Assembly (NCBI RefSeq): GCF_002608565.1
Contig: NZ_LIXM01000020.1
Coordinates: 32,562 to 96,561, forward strand
DNA from: Vibrio sp. PID17_43
Lineage (GTDB): Bacteria > Pseudomonadota > Gammaproteobacteria > Enterobacterales > Vibrionaceae
Direction of reading: 5' to 3'
DNA: 64,000 nucleotides
Shown: one piece after another, positions 1 to 11,200 of the stretch
Position numbering within the stretch: position 1 is the stretch's first letter
Layout of the letters: the number at the start of each line of letters is the position of its first letter
The notes under the pieces: model-generated
Databases searched by the model: none
Seen by the model: the letters and a program-made list of their open reading frames with translations, nothing else
Told to the model about the DNA's origin: nothing
Position numbers and translations under genes: made by a program

Positions 1-1
1 C

Positions 2-541
2 GATCAAAGTGCGCTGAAGAGAAAGCGCTTCAATGCGTTAGTTCATAGCATTGATGAACTGGATCGAATAGTGGCTGAACTACAAGGATCGGATGATCCA
101 TCGACGCTTTATTTCTTGTGGTCACAAACGGGTGATGAGCAGGCCCGTCGTCAGTTTCTTCAAAAAGAAGGCAAACCAGAGTTAAATTCCGCTGAACTGC
201 AATATGCCCTCGCGACCTTCTATACTAGCCGCGACCCACACAAAACACTCGTTTTACTTAATAATGCGTTATCGATGTCCAACGCTAGCAATCTGAATCC
301 TGTCATACTCGAGTCCATGGCGAGCATTAACCAAGGCCTAGGAAATAAAGAGCAAGCTTACTTATGGGCAATGGTGGGGAAACGCTTTGATGTGCCTCTT
401 GCCGATGAAACCCAATTGAAGCGGATGTTCAATTTTACAAAAGCAGAAACGTATGAAGAGTTGGAAGATCTGGCTAGTTCTATTTCTAAGTCGATAGCCA
501 AAGGAAATTATTCACCAAGGATGATTCCTAACGATTTATAA
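2..541 (+). CDS. Unidentified protein, 5' end outside the window
   Basis: The reading frame is open from base 2 through a TAA stop at 539-541, so this is the C-terminal part (about 179 codons) of a longer gene. A GTG at position 71 could be read as a start, but coding-like sequence continues upstream of it, so I treat the gene as truncated by the window edge. The protein is soluble-looking and mostly helical, with a tetratricopeptide or Sel1-like flavour (runs such as ALATFYTSRDPHKTLVLL followed by a second helical pair). It may belong to the DUF2989 group common in Vibrio, but that is from memory and unsure. No catalytic motif is visible. A strong terminator follows directly. Confidence 0.6.
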   Translation, partial: DQSALKRKRFNALVHSIDELDRIVAELQGSDDPSTLYFLWSQTGDEQARRQFLQKEGKPELNSAELQYALATFYTSRDPHKTLVLLNNALSMSNASNLNPVILESMASINQGLGNKEQAYLWAMVGKRFDVPLADETQLKRMFNFTKAETYEELEDLASSISKSIAKGNYSPRMIPNDL

Positions 542-546
542 AATAA

Positions 547-573
547 TAAACTCCCGTTAAACTCGGGAGTTTA
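547..573 (+). terminator. Intrinsic terminator
   Basis: A perfect 10-bp stem (547-556 with 564-573) and a 7-base loop lie just after the stop of the first gene, followed by a T-rich stretch. The A-rich left flank means it could also serve transcription coming from msrB on the minus strand. Confidence 0.8.
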
Positions 574-646
574 TTTATGCATGGTCATCGTGAACAAGTC
601 GTCTATTCATTGAAAGGATGAAACATTCTTTCAATGAATATCCGTA

Positions 647-1060
647 TTATTGACCAGATTTGTTGAAAATTAACGACACCGAATTCACGCAGTAACGTTC
701 ACCCGTTGTTTGGGGACCATCTTCAAAAACGTGACCTAAATGGCTATCACAGGTCGCACATCGAATCTCAGTTCGAACCATTCCGTGACTTAGATCATCT
801 AAATATCGTACTGCTTTATCATCAATTGGCGCATCAAAACTTGGCCAACCACAGCCAGAATCATACTTGCTATCTGAAACAAACAGAGGGGCATGACAAC
901 AGGTACAGGCGTACACACCTGTCTCCTTATTATGCAATAGCTTACCCGTAAATGGTGGCTCTGTGCCTTGCTCTCGACAGACTCGAAATTCTTCATCTGA
1001 AAGCTGTTCACGCCACTGTTCATCAGACTTCATCACCTTTACTCTACTTTCTTTCACCAA
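647..1060 (-). CDS. msrB: Peptide-methionine (R)-S-oxide reductase MsrB
   Basis: MsrB reduces the R-epimer of methionine sulfoxide in oxidised proteins, using thioredoxin as electron donor, in the cytoplasm. The sequence shows the two zinc-binding CxxC pairs (CTCC near residue 52 and CATC near 101), the family GCGWPSF block near 69-75, and the catalytic cysteine in RYCVNS near 124. The 137-residue length is typical. The first codon used here is TTG, with a GTG directly after it and a good AAGGA ribosome site upstream; an ATG nine codons further in (from 1033) is the other candidate. It stands alone and is transcribed away from gapA, with which it shares the 1061-1392 intergenic region. Confidence 0.93.
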   Translation of the reverse strand: MVKESRVKVMKSDEQWREQLSDEEFRVCREQGTEPPFTGKLLHNKETGVYACTCCHAPLFVSDSKYDSGCGWPSFDAPIDDKAVRYLDDLSHGMVRTEIRCATCDSHLGHVFEDGPQTTGERYCVNSVSLIFNKSGQ

Positions 1061-1266
1061 TGGTTATTCCTTCTATTTTTTTTGGTCATGACTTTTTTGG
1101 CAAAAAACTTGATTCTCGTAACATTTGTAGCACATACTTTCTCACCAGAACACCACGTGTAATTAAATTGCTACGAGTACTTATCTCAAAAGTTATATTA
1201 CGCCAACTGGAATGTAGAATAGCCAGCAAAAAGTTTAAAAATCGAGCACTTGCGAAGAATTGTTAA

Positions 1267-2388
<1,122 letters not shown>

Positions 2389-2440
2389 TTAGATATTGAG
2401 TTATTAGCGAAGCTTGTGTTTGAAACATAAGATTTGAATA

Positions 2441-2467
2441 AAAGGCGGCCTTAGAGTCGCCTTTTTT
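2441..2467 (+). terminator. gapA terminator
   Basis: A short AAAGGCG/CGCCTTT stem is followed by a run of T, about 50 bases after the gapA stop. Confidence 0.75.
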
Positions 2468-2562
2468 GTATCTGGAAATTGAGGGTTGCCTTCAACATGC
2501 GCCCTAGTAACCATGGTAAATGGGCCAAGGTCCCTCCGCCCCCCAGCTATAGGAAACATCAC

Positions 2563-3447
2563 ATGGATTTAAATACTCTACCTGCCTTAACCGTTCTATC
2601 TGACAATGTCACTGTCGTAGAAATCGACCAAGTAAAAGTGGTTCGCATTATTCATGATAAAGCCATCGCTGGTATCGCTTTACACGGTGGTCATGTGATT
2701 TCGTTTACGCCTGCAGGTCAAGACGATCTCATTTGGATGAGCGAAAAAGCCCTTTTTGATGGTAAAGCCGCACTCCGCGGCGGTATCCCAGTCTGCTGGC
2801 CTTGGTTTGGTCGCATTGCCGCGCCGGCACACGGTTTTGCTCGTACAGCAGAATGGGAACTGGTTGAGCATCGCGAAAACGACAATGGTGTGATCGTTGA
2901 ACTGGCTTTGCTCCCTTCAAAAGAGATTCACGACATTTGGCCACACATGTTTGATGCTCGCCTAATTGTTGAAGTGAGTGAAGAACTGAAAATCACACTA
3001 AAAGTGACCAATATTGATGACGATGCTTGGACGTTCTCTGGTGCACTGCACACTTACCTCAACGTGGGTGACGTCAAGCAAGCGCACACCAGCGGTATGG
3101 GATCTGAATATATTGATAGCTTGAAAGCCGGCGAAGTATGCCAAGGTGGTGACGTTCTGCAACTGACGGACACTATCGATCGTGTTTACACTCAGCCTGA
3201 AGCGCAAATCTTCGTGAAAGATCCAGTATTCAGCCGCACACTGAGCGTAGAAAACCACGGTCATAACTCTGCAGTATTGTGGAATCCTTGGGCAGAAGGC
3301 GCACAAAGTATGGGGGACATGGCAGACAACGGCTATGAAACAATGCTTTGTGTCGAATCCGCTCTTCATGCGCCAAGTATTGAACAAGGTAAAACTCTAC
3401 AACCTGGAGAAAGCCATGAACTGGTGACCATCATCTCCGTAAGATAA
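2563..3447 (+). CDS. yeaD: D-hexose-6-phosphate mutarotase (aldose 1-epimerase-like)
   Basis: Members of the YeaD family interconvert the alpha and beta anomers of hexose-6-phosphates, feeding upper glycolysis. The protein (294 residues from the ATG at 2563) has the family blocks LRGGIPVCWPWFG and HGFAR near residues 70-95, a central ALHTYLNVGD segment, and a C-terminal LCVESA block. The ATG at 2563 is preceded by AGGA at a suitable distance. An in-frame GTG or ATG further upstream would add a poorly conserved leader. It sits downstream of gapA but behind a terminator, so it probably has its own promoter in 2468-2562. Confidence 0.92.
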   Translation: MDLNTLPALTVLSDNVTVVEIDQVKVVRIIHDKAIAGIALHGGHVISFTPAGQDDLIWMSEKALFDGKAALRGGIPVCWPWFGRIAAPAHGFARTAEWELVEHRENDNGVIVELALLPSKEIHDIWPHMFDARLIVEVSEELKITLKVTNIDDDAWTFSGALHTYLNVGDVKQAHTSGMGSEYIDSLKAGEVCQGGDVLQLTDTIDRVYTQPEAQIFVKDPVFSRTLSVENHGHNSAVLWNPWAEGAQSMGDMADNGYETMLCVESALHAPSIEQGKTLQPGESHELVTIISVR

Positions 3448-3476
3448 ATGGTGTGGAACCAGAATTCAGATTATTT

Positions 3477-3503
3477 AAGGTCGGTTTATCCGGCCTTTTT
3501 TAT
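3477..3503 (+). terminator. yeaD terminator
   Basis: An AAGGTCGG/CCGGCCTT stem (one G-T pair) with a 5-base loop is followed by TTTTTTAT. Confidence 0.8.
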
Positions 3504-3562
3504 TTCGCTTGAGGCTATCCTTTTGGTAGAATTTGTTGCCCTAACCTCCGTCAGAGATCGTC

Positions 3563-4405
3563 ATGAACTACCAATGCCCTCTATGTCACTTACCGCTAAC
3601 GCTAACCGTAAAGACGTTTAAGTGTGAAAACAACCATCAGTTTGACCTAGCAAAAGAAGGCTATGTGAACTTGATGCCAGCACACCACAAGCGCTCTAAA
3701 GATCCAGGTGACAACAAAGAGATGATGCAAGCGCGTCGTCGCTTCCTTGACGGGAACCATTACGATCCATTGCGCCAAGAAGTGGCTCGCCTGTGTGCAA
3801 AGTACACAGAAGGTACTCGCCACCAATTGCTCGATATTGGCTGTGGTGAGGGGTACTACACTGATCAAGTGCAACAATCACTGCAAGCGCAAGATGAACA
3901 AGCACAAGTCTTCGGCTTGGACATTTCAAAAATCGCCATTCGCTTTGCATCAAAGCGTTACCCTAACTGCGATTTCAGTGTGGCATCGAGCCATCGCTTA
4001 CCATTTGCTGAGCAATCATTAGATGCCATTCTGCGTATCTACGCTCCGTGCAAAGCCGAGGAACTGCAACGAGTGATAAGAGACAACGGTGTTGTCATTA
4101 CCGTCACCCCTGCGGCTCGCCACTTATATCAATTCCGTGAGCGTATTTACCAAGACGTGCGCCTCCACAACGAAGAGCCTGAGAACATCGAAGGCTTTGA
4201 GCTAGAGCATCAGCAACAGCTTAACTACAGCATGGATTTACAAAATGGTGTCGCCTTCGATCTTCTGCAGATGACACCTTTAGCATGGAAAGCAACAGAC
4301 GAACTTCGAGAGGAGCTCAAGTCCGCTACACTTTTCCAGTGTGAGGCGGATTTTATGTTGCGTGTTTACCGCAAAAAAACCGTTGTGGAGAGTGGCAAGG
4401 CTTAA
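3563..4405 (+). CDS. rlmA: 23S rRNA (guanine(745)-N(1))-methyltransferase RlmA
   Basis: This enzyme methylates N1 of a guanine in helix 35 of 23S rRNA using S-adenosylmethionine. The N-terminus carries a zinc site made of C5, C8, C21 and a histidine a few residues later (CPLCHLPL ... CENNHQFD), then the family block GYVNLMPAHHKRSKDPGDN. The SAM-binding motif LLDIGCGEGYY follows near residue 92. Length 280 residues fits the RlmA family. The ATG at 3563 is the only sensible start, though its ribosome site is weak. It lies between two terminated units and appears monocistronic. Confidence 0.93.
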   Translation: MNYQCPLCHLPLTLTVKTFKCENNHQFDLAKEGYVNLMPAHHKRSKDPGDNKEMMQARRRFLDGNHYDPLRQEVARLCAKYTEGTRHQLLDIGCGEGYYTDQVQQSLQAQDEQAQVFGLDISKIAIRFASKRYPNCDFSVASSHRLPFAEQSLDAILRIYAPCKAEELQRVIRDNGVVITVTPAARHLYQFRERIYQDVRLHNEEPENIEGFELEHQQQLNYSMDLQNGVAFDLLQMTPLAWKATDELREELKSATLFQCEADFMLRVYRKKTVVESGKA

Positions 4406-4483
4406 CGTCAAAGACTAAATTGCCATTACTCATTCGCTAGTCAGCCTCCACCAATATCATTCAGACATTTCTGGAGGCTTTCA

Positions 4484-5431
4484 ATGCGCTTTTCTACCCT
4501 AGGTCTGATTTTTACGGGCTTAATTACAGGCTGTACATCTAATACACCGACCACTCCTAATACCGTTGCTGGTAACGTGACCAGTTTCTATGACTACCAA
4601 CTTCATGCTCCTTCTGGTGAAGCCATCTCTGTCAATCAATTAACGCCAGAGCTACAGCAAGCCGATGTGATTCTGATTGGTGAATGGCATACACACGCTG
4701 GTATCCACCGTTTTCAGACCGACATGCTAAAACAGCTATCTTCTATAAACCGTCCTCTTGCACTTTCCATGGAACAAGTGGCGCGTGATAAGCAAGCGAT
4801 CTTGGATTCATACCTAAACGGTGAAATTGGCGAGCAGTACTTCATGAAACAAAGTAATGCATGGCCAAATTACGCAAGTGATTACCGCCCGTTGGTCGAA
4901 TTTGCCAAGCAAACTGAGATTCCAGTCATTGCCGCAAACGCGCCAAAAAACATTGTGCGTTGTATTGGTCGCCAAGGTGTCGCTTACCTAGATAAACTCG
5001 ATAGCGATGAGCGCAATTTTGTTGCGGATGAAATCAACACAGCAAGCAGCCCATACAAAGAAAAGTTCATGGCATCCATGCACCATGGCAAACCGGAACA
5101 AACTGAAAAGCAATACGCAGCTCAGGTTACATGGGATGAGACCATGGCGGAGTCCATCGTCAAATACTTAGAAAAACATCCCGGCACTCAAGTGATTCAC
5201 GTTGCCGGTAAATTCCACACTGAAGGCGGCTTAGGCACGGCAGCATCGATCCTCAACCGCAATCCAAACTTAAATGTGGTCGTGATTACCCCTAGCCAAG
5301 CGATCACAACAGATAGCGCAGATTACCAACTCAACGTATTAGCGCCACCAGTACGATTCGTCCAAAGAGACAATCTCCTCCAAGCGTACCAACACCTTGC
5401 CGAACGGAACAACACTCTTCGATGCAAATAG
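4484..5431 (+). CDS. ChaN-family lipoprotein
   Basis: The N-terminus is a lipoprotein signal peptide with lipobox LITGC, so the mature protein should be anchored through Cys17. The body is a ChaN/PhuW-type domain (DUF399) of about 280 residues, recognised by ILIGEWHTHAGIHRFQ, LSMEQVARDKQ and HVAGKFHTEGG. In Campylobacter, ChaN binds haem as a dimer and is iron-regulated; the role here is inferred from that family only. The start has a clear GGAGG ribosome site. No Fur box was identified with certainty. It stands alone between rlmA and a small ORF. Confidence 0.85.
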   Translation: MRFSTLGLIFTGLITGCTSNTPTTPNTVAGNVTSFYDYQLHAPSGEAISVNQLTPELQQADVILIGEWHTHAGIHRFQTDMLKQLSSINRPLALSMEQVARDKQAILDSYLNGEIGEQYFMKQSNAWPNYASDYRPLVEFAKQTEIPVIAANAPKNIVRCIGRQGVAYLDKLDSDERNFVADEINTASSPYKEKFMASMHHGKPEQTEKQYAAQVTWDETMAESIVKYLEKHPGTQVIHVAGKFHTEGGLGTAASILNRNPNLNVVVITPSQAITTDSADYQLNVLAPPVRFVQRDNLLQAYQHLAERNNTLRCK

Positions 5432-5607
5432 AATATTTGCCTATTTCCTAACCTTGCTGCGAAAAGCCGGTCGGGTTTTTGCTTATTTTTCAGTCATGTA
5501 AAATCGACAGAAACAGATCTATTTCTTATAGAATTCACGTAAGAAATTACTCACTTCACCAATACAAAAATAACACCTTTTTACCTGCACTCAGTGAACG
5601 AGTGCTA

Positions 5608-5838
5608 ATGTTCGGAGGTATATCCTTGCTTGCTGCACTGAAGCACATTGACCACGAAAGCAAAAAAGTAGAAGCGGAAAACAAAACCGTCGGTGAGCAA
5701 GTGGAACCTTTTGCCCATGGTGCGTTAGCTATGGCTCACCCCGACACCATTGAAGCAGAAGAAGACGATTCATACTCAGCAGGCCAATACTTCTCTGCAG
5801 TATTAGCGGTTGACGGTGTTCTTCTCGCACTTGTGTAA
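5608..5838 (+). CDS. Small protein of unknown function
   Basis: This frame encodes about 76 residues: an Ala/Leu-rich start, an acidic, lysine-containing middle (IDHESKKVEAENKTV) and a hydrophobic C-terminus (AVLAVDGVLLALV) that could be a short membrane segment. The best ribosome site is GGAGGT at 5614-5619, six bases before a TTG at 5626. The true product may therefore be a 70-residue protein starting at TTG 5626 rather than at the ATG at 5608, which has little upstream of it. I do not recognise the family. An inverted repeat follows at once. Confidence 0.55.
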   Translation: MFGGISLLAALKHIDHESKKVEAENKTVGEQVEPFAHGALAMAHPDTIEAEEDDSYSAGQYFSAVLAVDGVLLALV

Positions 5839-5850
5839 ACGTTAGTCATT

Positions 5851-5915
5851 ATACCCAAGTGACTTCAAGCTAAGTCATTCTCGATGAACCAAGCATCTCG
5901 AGGTTACTTGGGTAT
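5851..5915. repeat. Vibrio-type palindromic intergenic repeat
   Basis: The segment begins ATACCCAAGTGACTTCAAG and ends with the near-complementary GAGGTTACTTGGGTAT, making a long imperfect stem with interior mismatches. Elements with ATACCCAAGT arms are dispersed in Vibrio intergenic regions. Here it lies between the small ORF and the BCCT gene and could act as a transcription barrier or mRNA-stabilising hairpin. Confidence 0.65.
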
Positions 5916-6011
5916 GAACAAGATTATCTTTCTTTACGACAAGCTTCCTCGTTTGAACGTTTTTTTACTCCACCCCATAATAATTAACTATTCATTAACG
6001 GACGATGAACT

Positions 6012-7913
6012 TTGAAAAACGCATTTTCTCTTATCGACAAACCCACTTTTTTTGGCGCCATTGCGCTACTTATCTCCATTGTTTTCCCTTTAATTTTATT
6101 TCCTGTAGAAGGCGCTGAATGGATTGCTGTCGCGAAAACCTTCATGACAGACAAACTTGGCTTCCTATATTTGGCACTCGGCCTCGCTGCCTTTGTATTT
6201 ATGATCTATGTTGTCTTCAGCGACATGGGACAAATTAAACTCGGCGACCCAGATGAAAAGCCAGAGTTCTCAACAGCGTCTTGGGCTGCAATGCTGTTCT
6301 GCGGTGGCATCGGTGCCAGTATTCTTTACTGGGGTTGTATCGAATGGGCATATTACTACCAGTCGCCACCATTCCAACTAGAACCAGGCAGTGAAGAAGC
6401 GGTTCGCTGGGCGGCAACGTATGGCCTGTTCCATTGGGGGCCAATCGCATGGTCAATTTACCTTATCCCAGCACTACCGATCGCTTACTTCTTTTATGTG
6501 CGTAAACAGCCAGTGCTAAAAGTATCAAGTGCACTCATGCCTGTACTAGGTGAAGCGCGCAGTAAAGGCGCGGCAGGTAAAGTGGTCGATGTACTATTCA
6601 TCTTCGGCTTGCTTGGCGGTGCGGCAACCAGTTTAGGTTTAGCGGCACCACTGATTGGTGAAGGCCTGCACTACCTGTTTGGTTTACCAAAGAATACCTT
6701 TAGCCAAGTACTTGTTCTTCTCATCTGTACCGCCATTTTTGCCTACTCCTCTTACGCAGGTATGGAGAAAGGCATCAAGGTGTTGAGTAACATCAACTTC
6801 TGGGGCGCAATGGGTCTACTTGCTTTCGTATTAGTAGCAGGTCCAACCATCTTTATGTTGGAAACCGGTCTCGATTCGATTGGCCGTATGCTGTCTAACT
6901 TCTTTGTCATGGCGACATGGGCAGAACCATTTGGTGGCTACGGTAGCTTTGATGATACTCATTTCCCACAAGACTGGACTATCTTCTACTGGGCGTGGTG
7001 GCTGGTGTTTGCACCAAGCATGGGCTTGTTTGTCGCACGCATATCTCGTGGTCGCACTATTAAGCAAATGGTCTCTGGCTCGATCTTTTTCGGTTCTCTA
7101 GGCTGTTTCTTGTTCTTCATGATCTTAGGTAACTACGGCCTATCATTGCAGCTATCCGGTGAACTTGACGTGGTTGGCATTCTCAATGCTGAAGGCGCTA
7201 CCACTGCTATTTTCGCTATGTTGGATGCGCTGCCAATGAGCACCGTCGTGATCGCTGTATTTACCATACTTTGTATCATCTTTACCGCAACGACATTTGA
7301 CTCGATCTCTTACATCCTCGCTTCTGTTGTGCAAAATAACGTAACGGAAGAACCAATGCGCTGGAACCGTATGTTCTGGGCATTCACGTTGTCGTTCTTG
7401 CCGACTGTTCTCCTGTTTATGGGCGGTTTAAGCACACTACAAACAGCAGCGATCGTTGGCGGTTTACCTCTACTTGGTATCTCAGTCATGCTGATGGTCT
7501 CCGCCGTGCGCGCAACATCACTCGATATCAGACATCAAGAAGATTACGTCGAGCCAACTATCAACATTGAAGAACTTCCGGACATTGACCCATGGTCAAC
7601 GGAAGGGATGGCGATGGCGAAGTTCGAACGTGCACGTGATGCGGCTCAAGAAGCGGCGGAAGAAGAACGTGAAGCATTAGCAGCACTGATGAAAATGCGT
7701 AAACGTATTCGTGCCTTTGCCTTGGAGCACAGCAACGACACCAACTTTTCTGATCATCACCTACCTCAAGACATGCAAGATGAATTGCAGGCTCTAGTTG
7801 ATGCTGTAACAGCGACTCAAGACAAAAAACTGCAATTGTCTGAGCAAGCACAGCAAGCTCGCATGGACTTCAATCAAGTGGTTGTCGCACAAACTGTTGC
7901 GATTCCTGCGTAA
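6012..7913 (+). CDS. BCCT-family betaine/carnitine/choline transporter
   Basis: A 633-residue protein with about twelve membrane segments, belonging to the sodium- or proton-coupled BCCT carriers that import glycine betaine, choline, carnitine or related osmolytes. The aromatic substrate-site region is visible as FYWAWWLVFAPSMGLFVARISRGR near residues 325-350, and GGIGASILYWGCIEWAYYY forms TM3. After the last membrane segment, about 120 residues form a charged, probably coiled-coil cytoplasmic tail (EAAEEEREALAALMKMRKR), a part that senses osmotic conditions in BetP-like members. The start must be the TTG at 6012, because an in-frame stop lies just upstream at 6006-6008. Substrate cannot be assigned from sequence. 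Confidence 0.9.
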   Translation: MKNAFSLIDKPTFFGAIALLISIVFPLILFPVEGAEWIAVAKTFMTDKLGFLYLALGLAAFVFMIYVVFSDMGQIKLGDPDEKPEFSTASWAAMLFCGGIGASILYWGCIEWAYYYQSPPFQLEPGSEEAVRWAATYGLFHWGPIAWSIYLIPALPIAYFFYVRKQPVLKVSSALMPVLGEARSKGAAGKVVDVLFIFGLLGGAATSLGLAAPLIGEGLHYLFGLPKNTFSQVLVLLICTAIFAYSSYAGMEKGIKVLSNINFWGAMGLLAFVLVAGPTIFMLETGLDSIGRMLSNFFVMATWAEPFGGYGSFDDTHFPQDWTIFYWAWWLVFAPSMGLFVARISRGRTIKQMVSGSIFFGSLGCFLFFMILGNYGLSLQLSGELDVVGILNAEGATTAIFAMLDALPMSTVVIAVFTILCIIFTATTFDSISYILASVVQNNVTEEPMRWNRMFWAFTLSFLPTVLLFMGGLSTLQTAAIVGGLPLLGISVMLMVSAVRATSLDIRHQEDYVEPTINIEELPDIDPWSTEGMAMAKFERARDAAQEAAEEEREALAALMKMRKRIRAFALEHSNDTNFSDHHLPQDMQDELQALVDAVTATQDKKLQLSEQAQQARMDFNQVVVAQTVAIPA

Positions 7914-7949
7914 TCTTTCGCTAAGACGTTTACCTCTTAAACTGAAAAC

Positions 7950-7973
7950 TAAAGCCCATTTCGGTGGGCTTTA
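7950..7973. terminator. Terminator after the BCCT gene
   Basis: A perfect 9-bp TAAAGCCCA/TGGGCTTTA stem with a 6-base loop, 36 bases past the stop. The remaining interval to 8207 shows no supportable gene. Confidence 0.7.
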
Positions 7974-8207
7974 TTCTACCGCCAAAAAACGCCCCCTCAC
8001 ACAAGTGAAAGCCCGTATCACGATCCAATAATTGCTTCATCGTTCTCTTTGTTTTAAACCGGCAGCTCGCGGTTTTAATAATCCTCTTATTAACCACACG
8101 GCATAGTGAACAGCCGAGCAATGGACGATGCGTGATACCGACTCAGATAAGTAAGTGGTATAGCGTAGAAAAAACGCTTGAGAAATGGCAGAAATGATTG
8201 ACATAAA

Positions 8208-8238
8208 AAAGCGCCGAACAACCAGTGTTCGACGCTTT
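8208..8238 (-). terminator. Terminator of the RND efflux operon
   Basis: A 13-bp stem (8208-8220 with 8226-8238) and a 5-base loop. Its one C/A mismatch on the plus strand becomes a G-T pair on the minus strand, and the minus strand has the T run, so it serves the leftward efflux genes. Confidence 0.8.
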
Positions 8239-8261
8239 GATTGGCTACGCTATCGCTCATA

Positions 8262-11200
8262 TTATGGGTGAGCGATACGCCCCTTGTTATCGTGACTAAG
8301 CGCTTTATTAAGCTCCGCTTCCACATGTCCTGGCGCTCGAGTCTTCGCAGAGATCAGGCGGTACATTGCTGGAATAACGAATAACGTCACTAAGGTTGCG
8401 AAGCCCATACCAAAGAAAATCACGGTACCGACCGCGACGCGGCTTTCATAACCGGCTCCGGTGGAAACAATGAGTGGAATGGCCCCAGCTAGCGTAGTAA
8501 ACGCCGTCATCATGATCGGACGAAGACGACGAGCGGCGGCATCAATAATGGCTTTTTCAAACTCAATACCTCGATCACGGAGTTGGTTAGCAAATTCAAC
8601 AATCAAAATACCATTTTTGGTCACCATGCCTATCAACATGATCATACCGATCTGGCTATAGATGTTCATTCCTTGCCCCATAACCACAAGGCCTAAGAAC
8701 CCACCAAATACCCCCATTGGAACGGTGAACATTACCACTAATGGGTTAACGAAGCTTTCGAACTGCGCGGCAAGTACTAGATAAGCCACCAGTAAAGCTA
8801 AGCCAAAGACAATCGCGACGCTAGCCTGGTTCTCTTTGAAGTCTTTCGACTCCCCAGAGTAACTCACCGAAATATCACCCGGCAGATTATCAATCGCTTG
8901 TTGGTCGAGGAAGTTCAGTGCCTCGCCTAACGTAAAACCATCCGACAAGTTCGCTTTAATGGTAATCGATTTCTGCTTGTTGTAGTGGGACAGACGGATC
9001 GAGGCCGCGACCTCCTCGATTTTGGTTACCGTATCTAACGTCACCAATTCACCGCTGTTGGTACGCAGGTAAATCTGACTCAAATCTTCCGCATTGCTAA
9101 AGCTGTTTTCATCACCACGCAAATAGACATCGTACTCTTCACCGCGCTCAACGAAGGTGGTCTCACTCTTACCGCCGAGCATTATTTCTAATGTGTCCGA
9201 GATGTCTTTGACACTCACACCCAGTTCTGCTGCGCGACGCTTATCAACCGAGACCAATAACTCTGGGGTTTTCTCAGAATAATCGATCTCCGCACCTTCC
9301 ATTATTGGAGACTCTTCCGCTTTATTCTTTAGCATTTCAGCCCAAACCAAAAGCTCATCATAATCAGAGCCACCTAGCACGAACTGGACAGGTTCACTTG
9401 AACCACCACGGAAACCAGGCATGAAAGGAAATACTCGGACATCAGGAATACCGGCCAACGACTTACGAACCTGGTTTAACGCTTCTTGCGCGGTCACATC
9501 TCTTTCGTTCCAATCTTCCAAAATCATGATCACAAAGCCAGTTTGATCGCCAGCTTGACCACCAAAAGCAGGCGTCTGGATGCTGAATGATTTTAAAAAG
9601 CCTTGGCCAAGCAATGGCATTAAGCGGTCTTCTACAATGTCCATATTTGCCGACATACGATTGTATGACGTGGCATCCGCACCACGAACAAACGCAAAAA
9701 TAACACCACGATCTTCTTGCGGTGTTAACTGTGCAGGTACTTGATTCATCAAGACATAGCTGCCCCCCATACAAGCAACAATCACCAACGGAGCGACCCA
9801 ACGTAACTTAAGTGCACCTTTTAACGTTTTTCGATAGCCGGTTTCTAGGTGGGCAAATAATTTATCCACGGCGAGATTAAAACGGTTTGGTTTTACGTTT
9901 GCTTTTAGAATCTTACTGCCAAGCACTGGCGTTAGCGTCAACGCGATCAATGACGAAAAGATCACCGACATCGCCAACAAGACTGAGAATTCGGTAAACA
10001 ACAAACCAACCATGCCATCCATGAAGGAAATGGGCAGGAACACCATCACCAAAACCAGTGTCGTAGCGACCACTGCAAAGCCAACTTCCCGCGTACCTTT
10101 ATAGGCAGCAAGCAGTGGTGATTCACCGCGTTCTATATGGTGGAAAATGTTCTCTACCACCACAATCGCGTCATCAACCACCAAACCAATCGACAGAATC
10201 AATGCCATCAGGGTGATCAGGTTTATCGAGAAACCAAAGTAATAGGCGGCGATAAAAGAAGAAATCAGCGATACCGGCACAGTGACCGCTGGAATAAGCG
10301 TTGCCCGAGCCTGACCAATAAAAATATAGAGGACTAAAATAACCAGACCACCCGTAATAAAGAGCGTGCTGTATACCTCATCAATCGAGCGTTCAATGAA
10401 TACTGTGGCATCATAGTCGATGGCCAGACGCGTACCGTCCGGTAAGAACTTCTGAATCTTATCCACTTCTGAGCGCACCGCCTGTGCCACTTCTAGTGGG
10501 TTGGCGTCTGATTGCGGAACGACGCCCAAGCTAATGTTGACTACACCATCGCTCTTAAAGGTTGAGTTTTCGTTTTCCGCACCAATGAACACGTCCGCCA
10601 CATCTTTCAGATAAATAGGCGTGTTATCGCTAGCACGTTTCACGACAAGATATTGGAAGTCTTCCGGCGTATTGTACGTACGTGCTGTACGTACTGACAT
10701 GACGGTTGAATCGTTACGAACCTCACCACCTGGACTTTCCAAGTTTTCACTTCGCAGAGCGGCAGTAATATCAGAGGCAGTGACAGAGCGCCCCGCCATC
10801 AGCTCCGGCTTTAGCTTCACGTACATCACTTTGTACAAACCACCGGACAAGTCGATCGAACTGACGCCCGATATCAGACTGAAACGGTCCATGAGTACGC
10901 GCTCGGCATAATCCGTTAGCTGGGTACGGTCCATCTCTGATGAACTGAGGTTAATATAGAGGGAGGCTTCACCAGAACCATTATTCTTGTAAACAACGGG
11001 ATCGTCCGCTTCATCCGGCAACGAACGCTGTGCACGCGCCACGGCATCACGAACATCACTCACGCCGGTGTTTAAGTCATAACCCAATTCAAAGGTAATG
11101 GTGATGCGCGACATACTGTTGCGCGTCGTTGAGCTGATCTCATCGATGCCACTGATGCCCGAAAGCTGATCCTCAAGTACCGAAGTAATTTGACTTTCAA

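Noticed and set aside
952..1266. Plus-strand ORF of 104 codons between msrB and gapA
   Set aside because: It lies mostly opposite msrB and in AT-rich leader, with no ribosome site or coding-like composition.
7930..8326. Two minus-strand ORFs of 63 and 78 codons after the RND operon
   Set aside because: They run through both terminators and overlap the end of the pump gene; composition is not protein-like.
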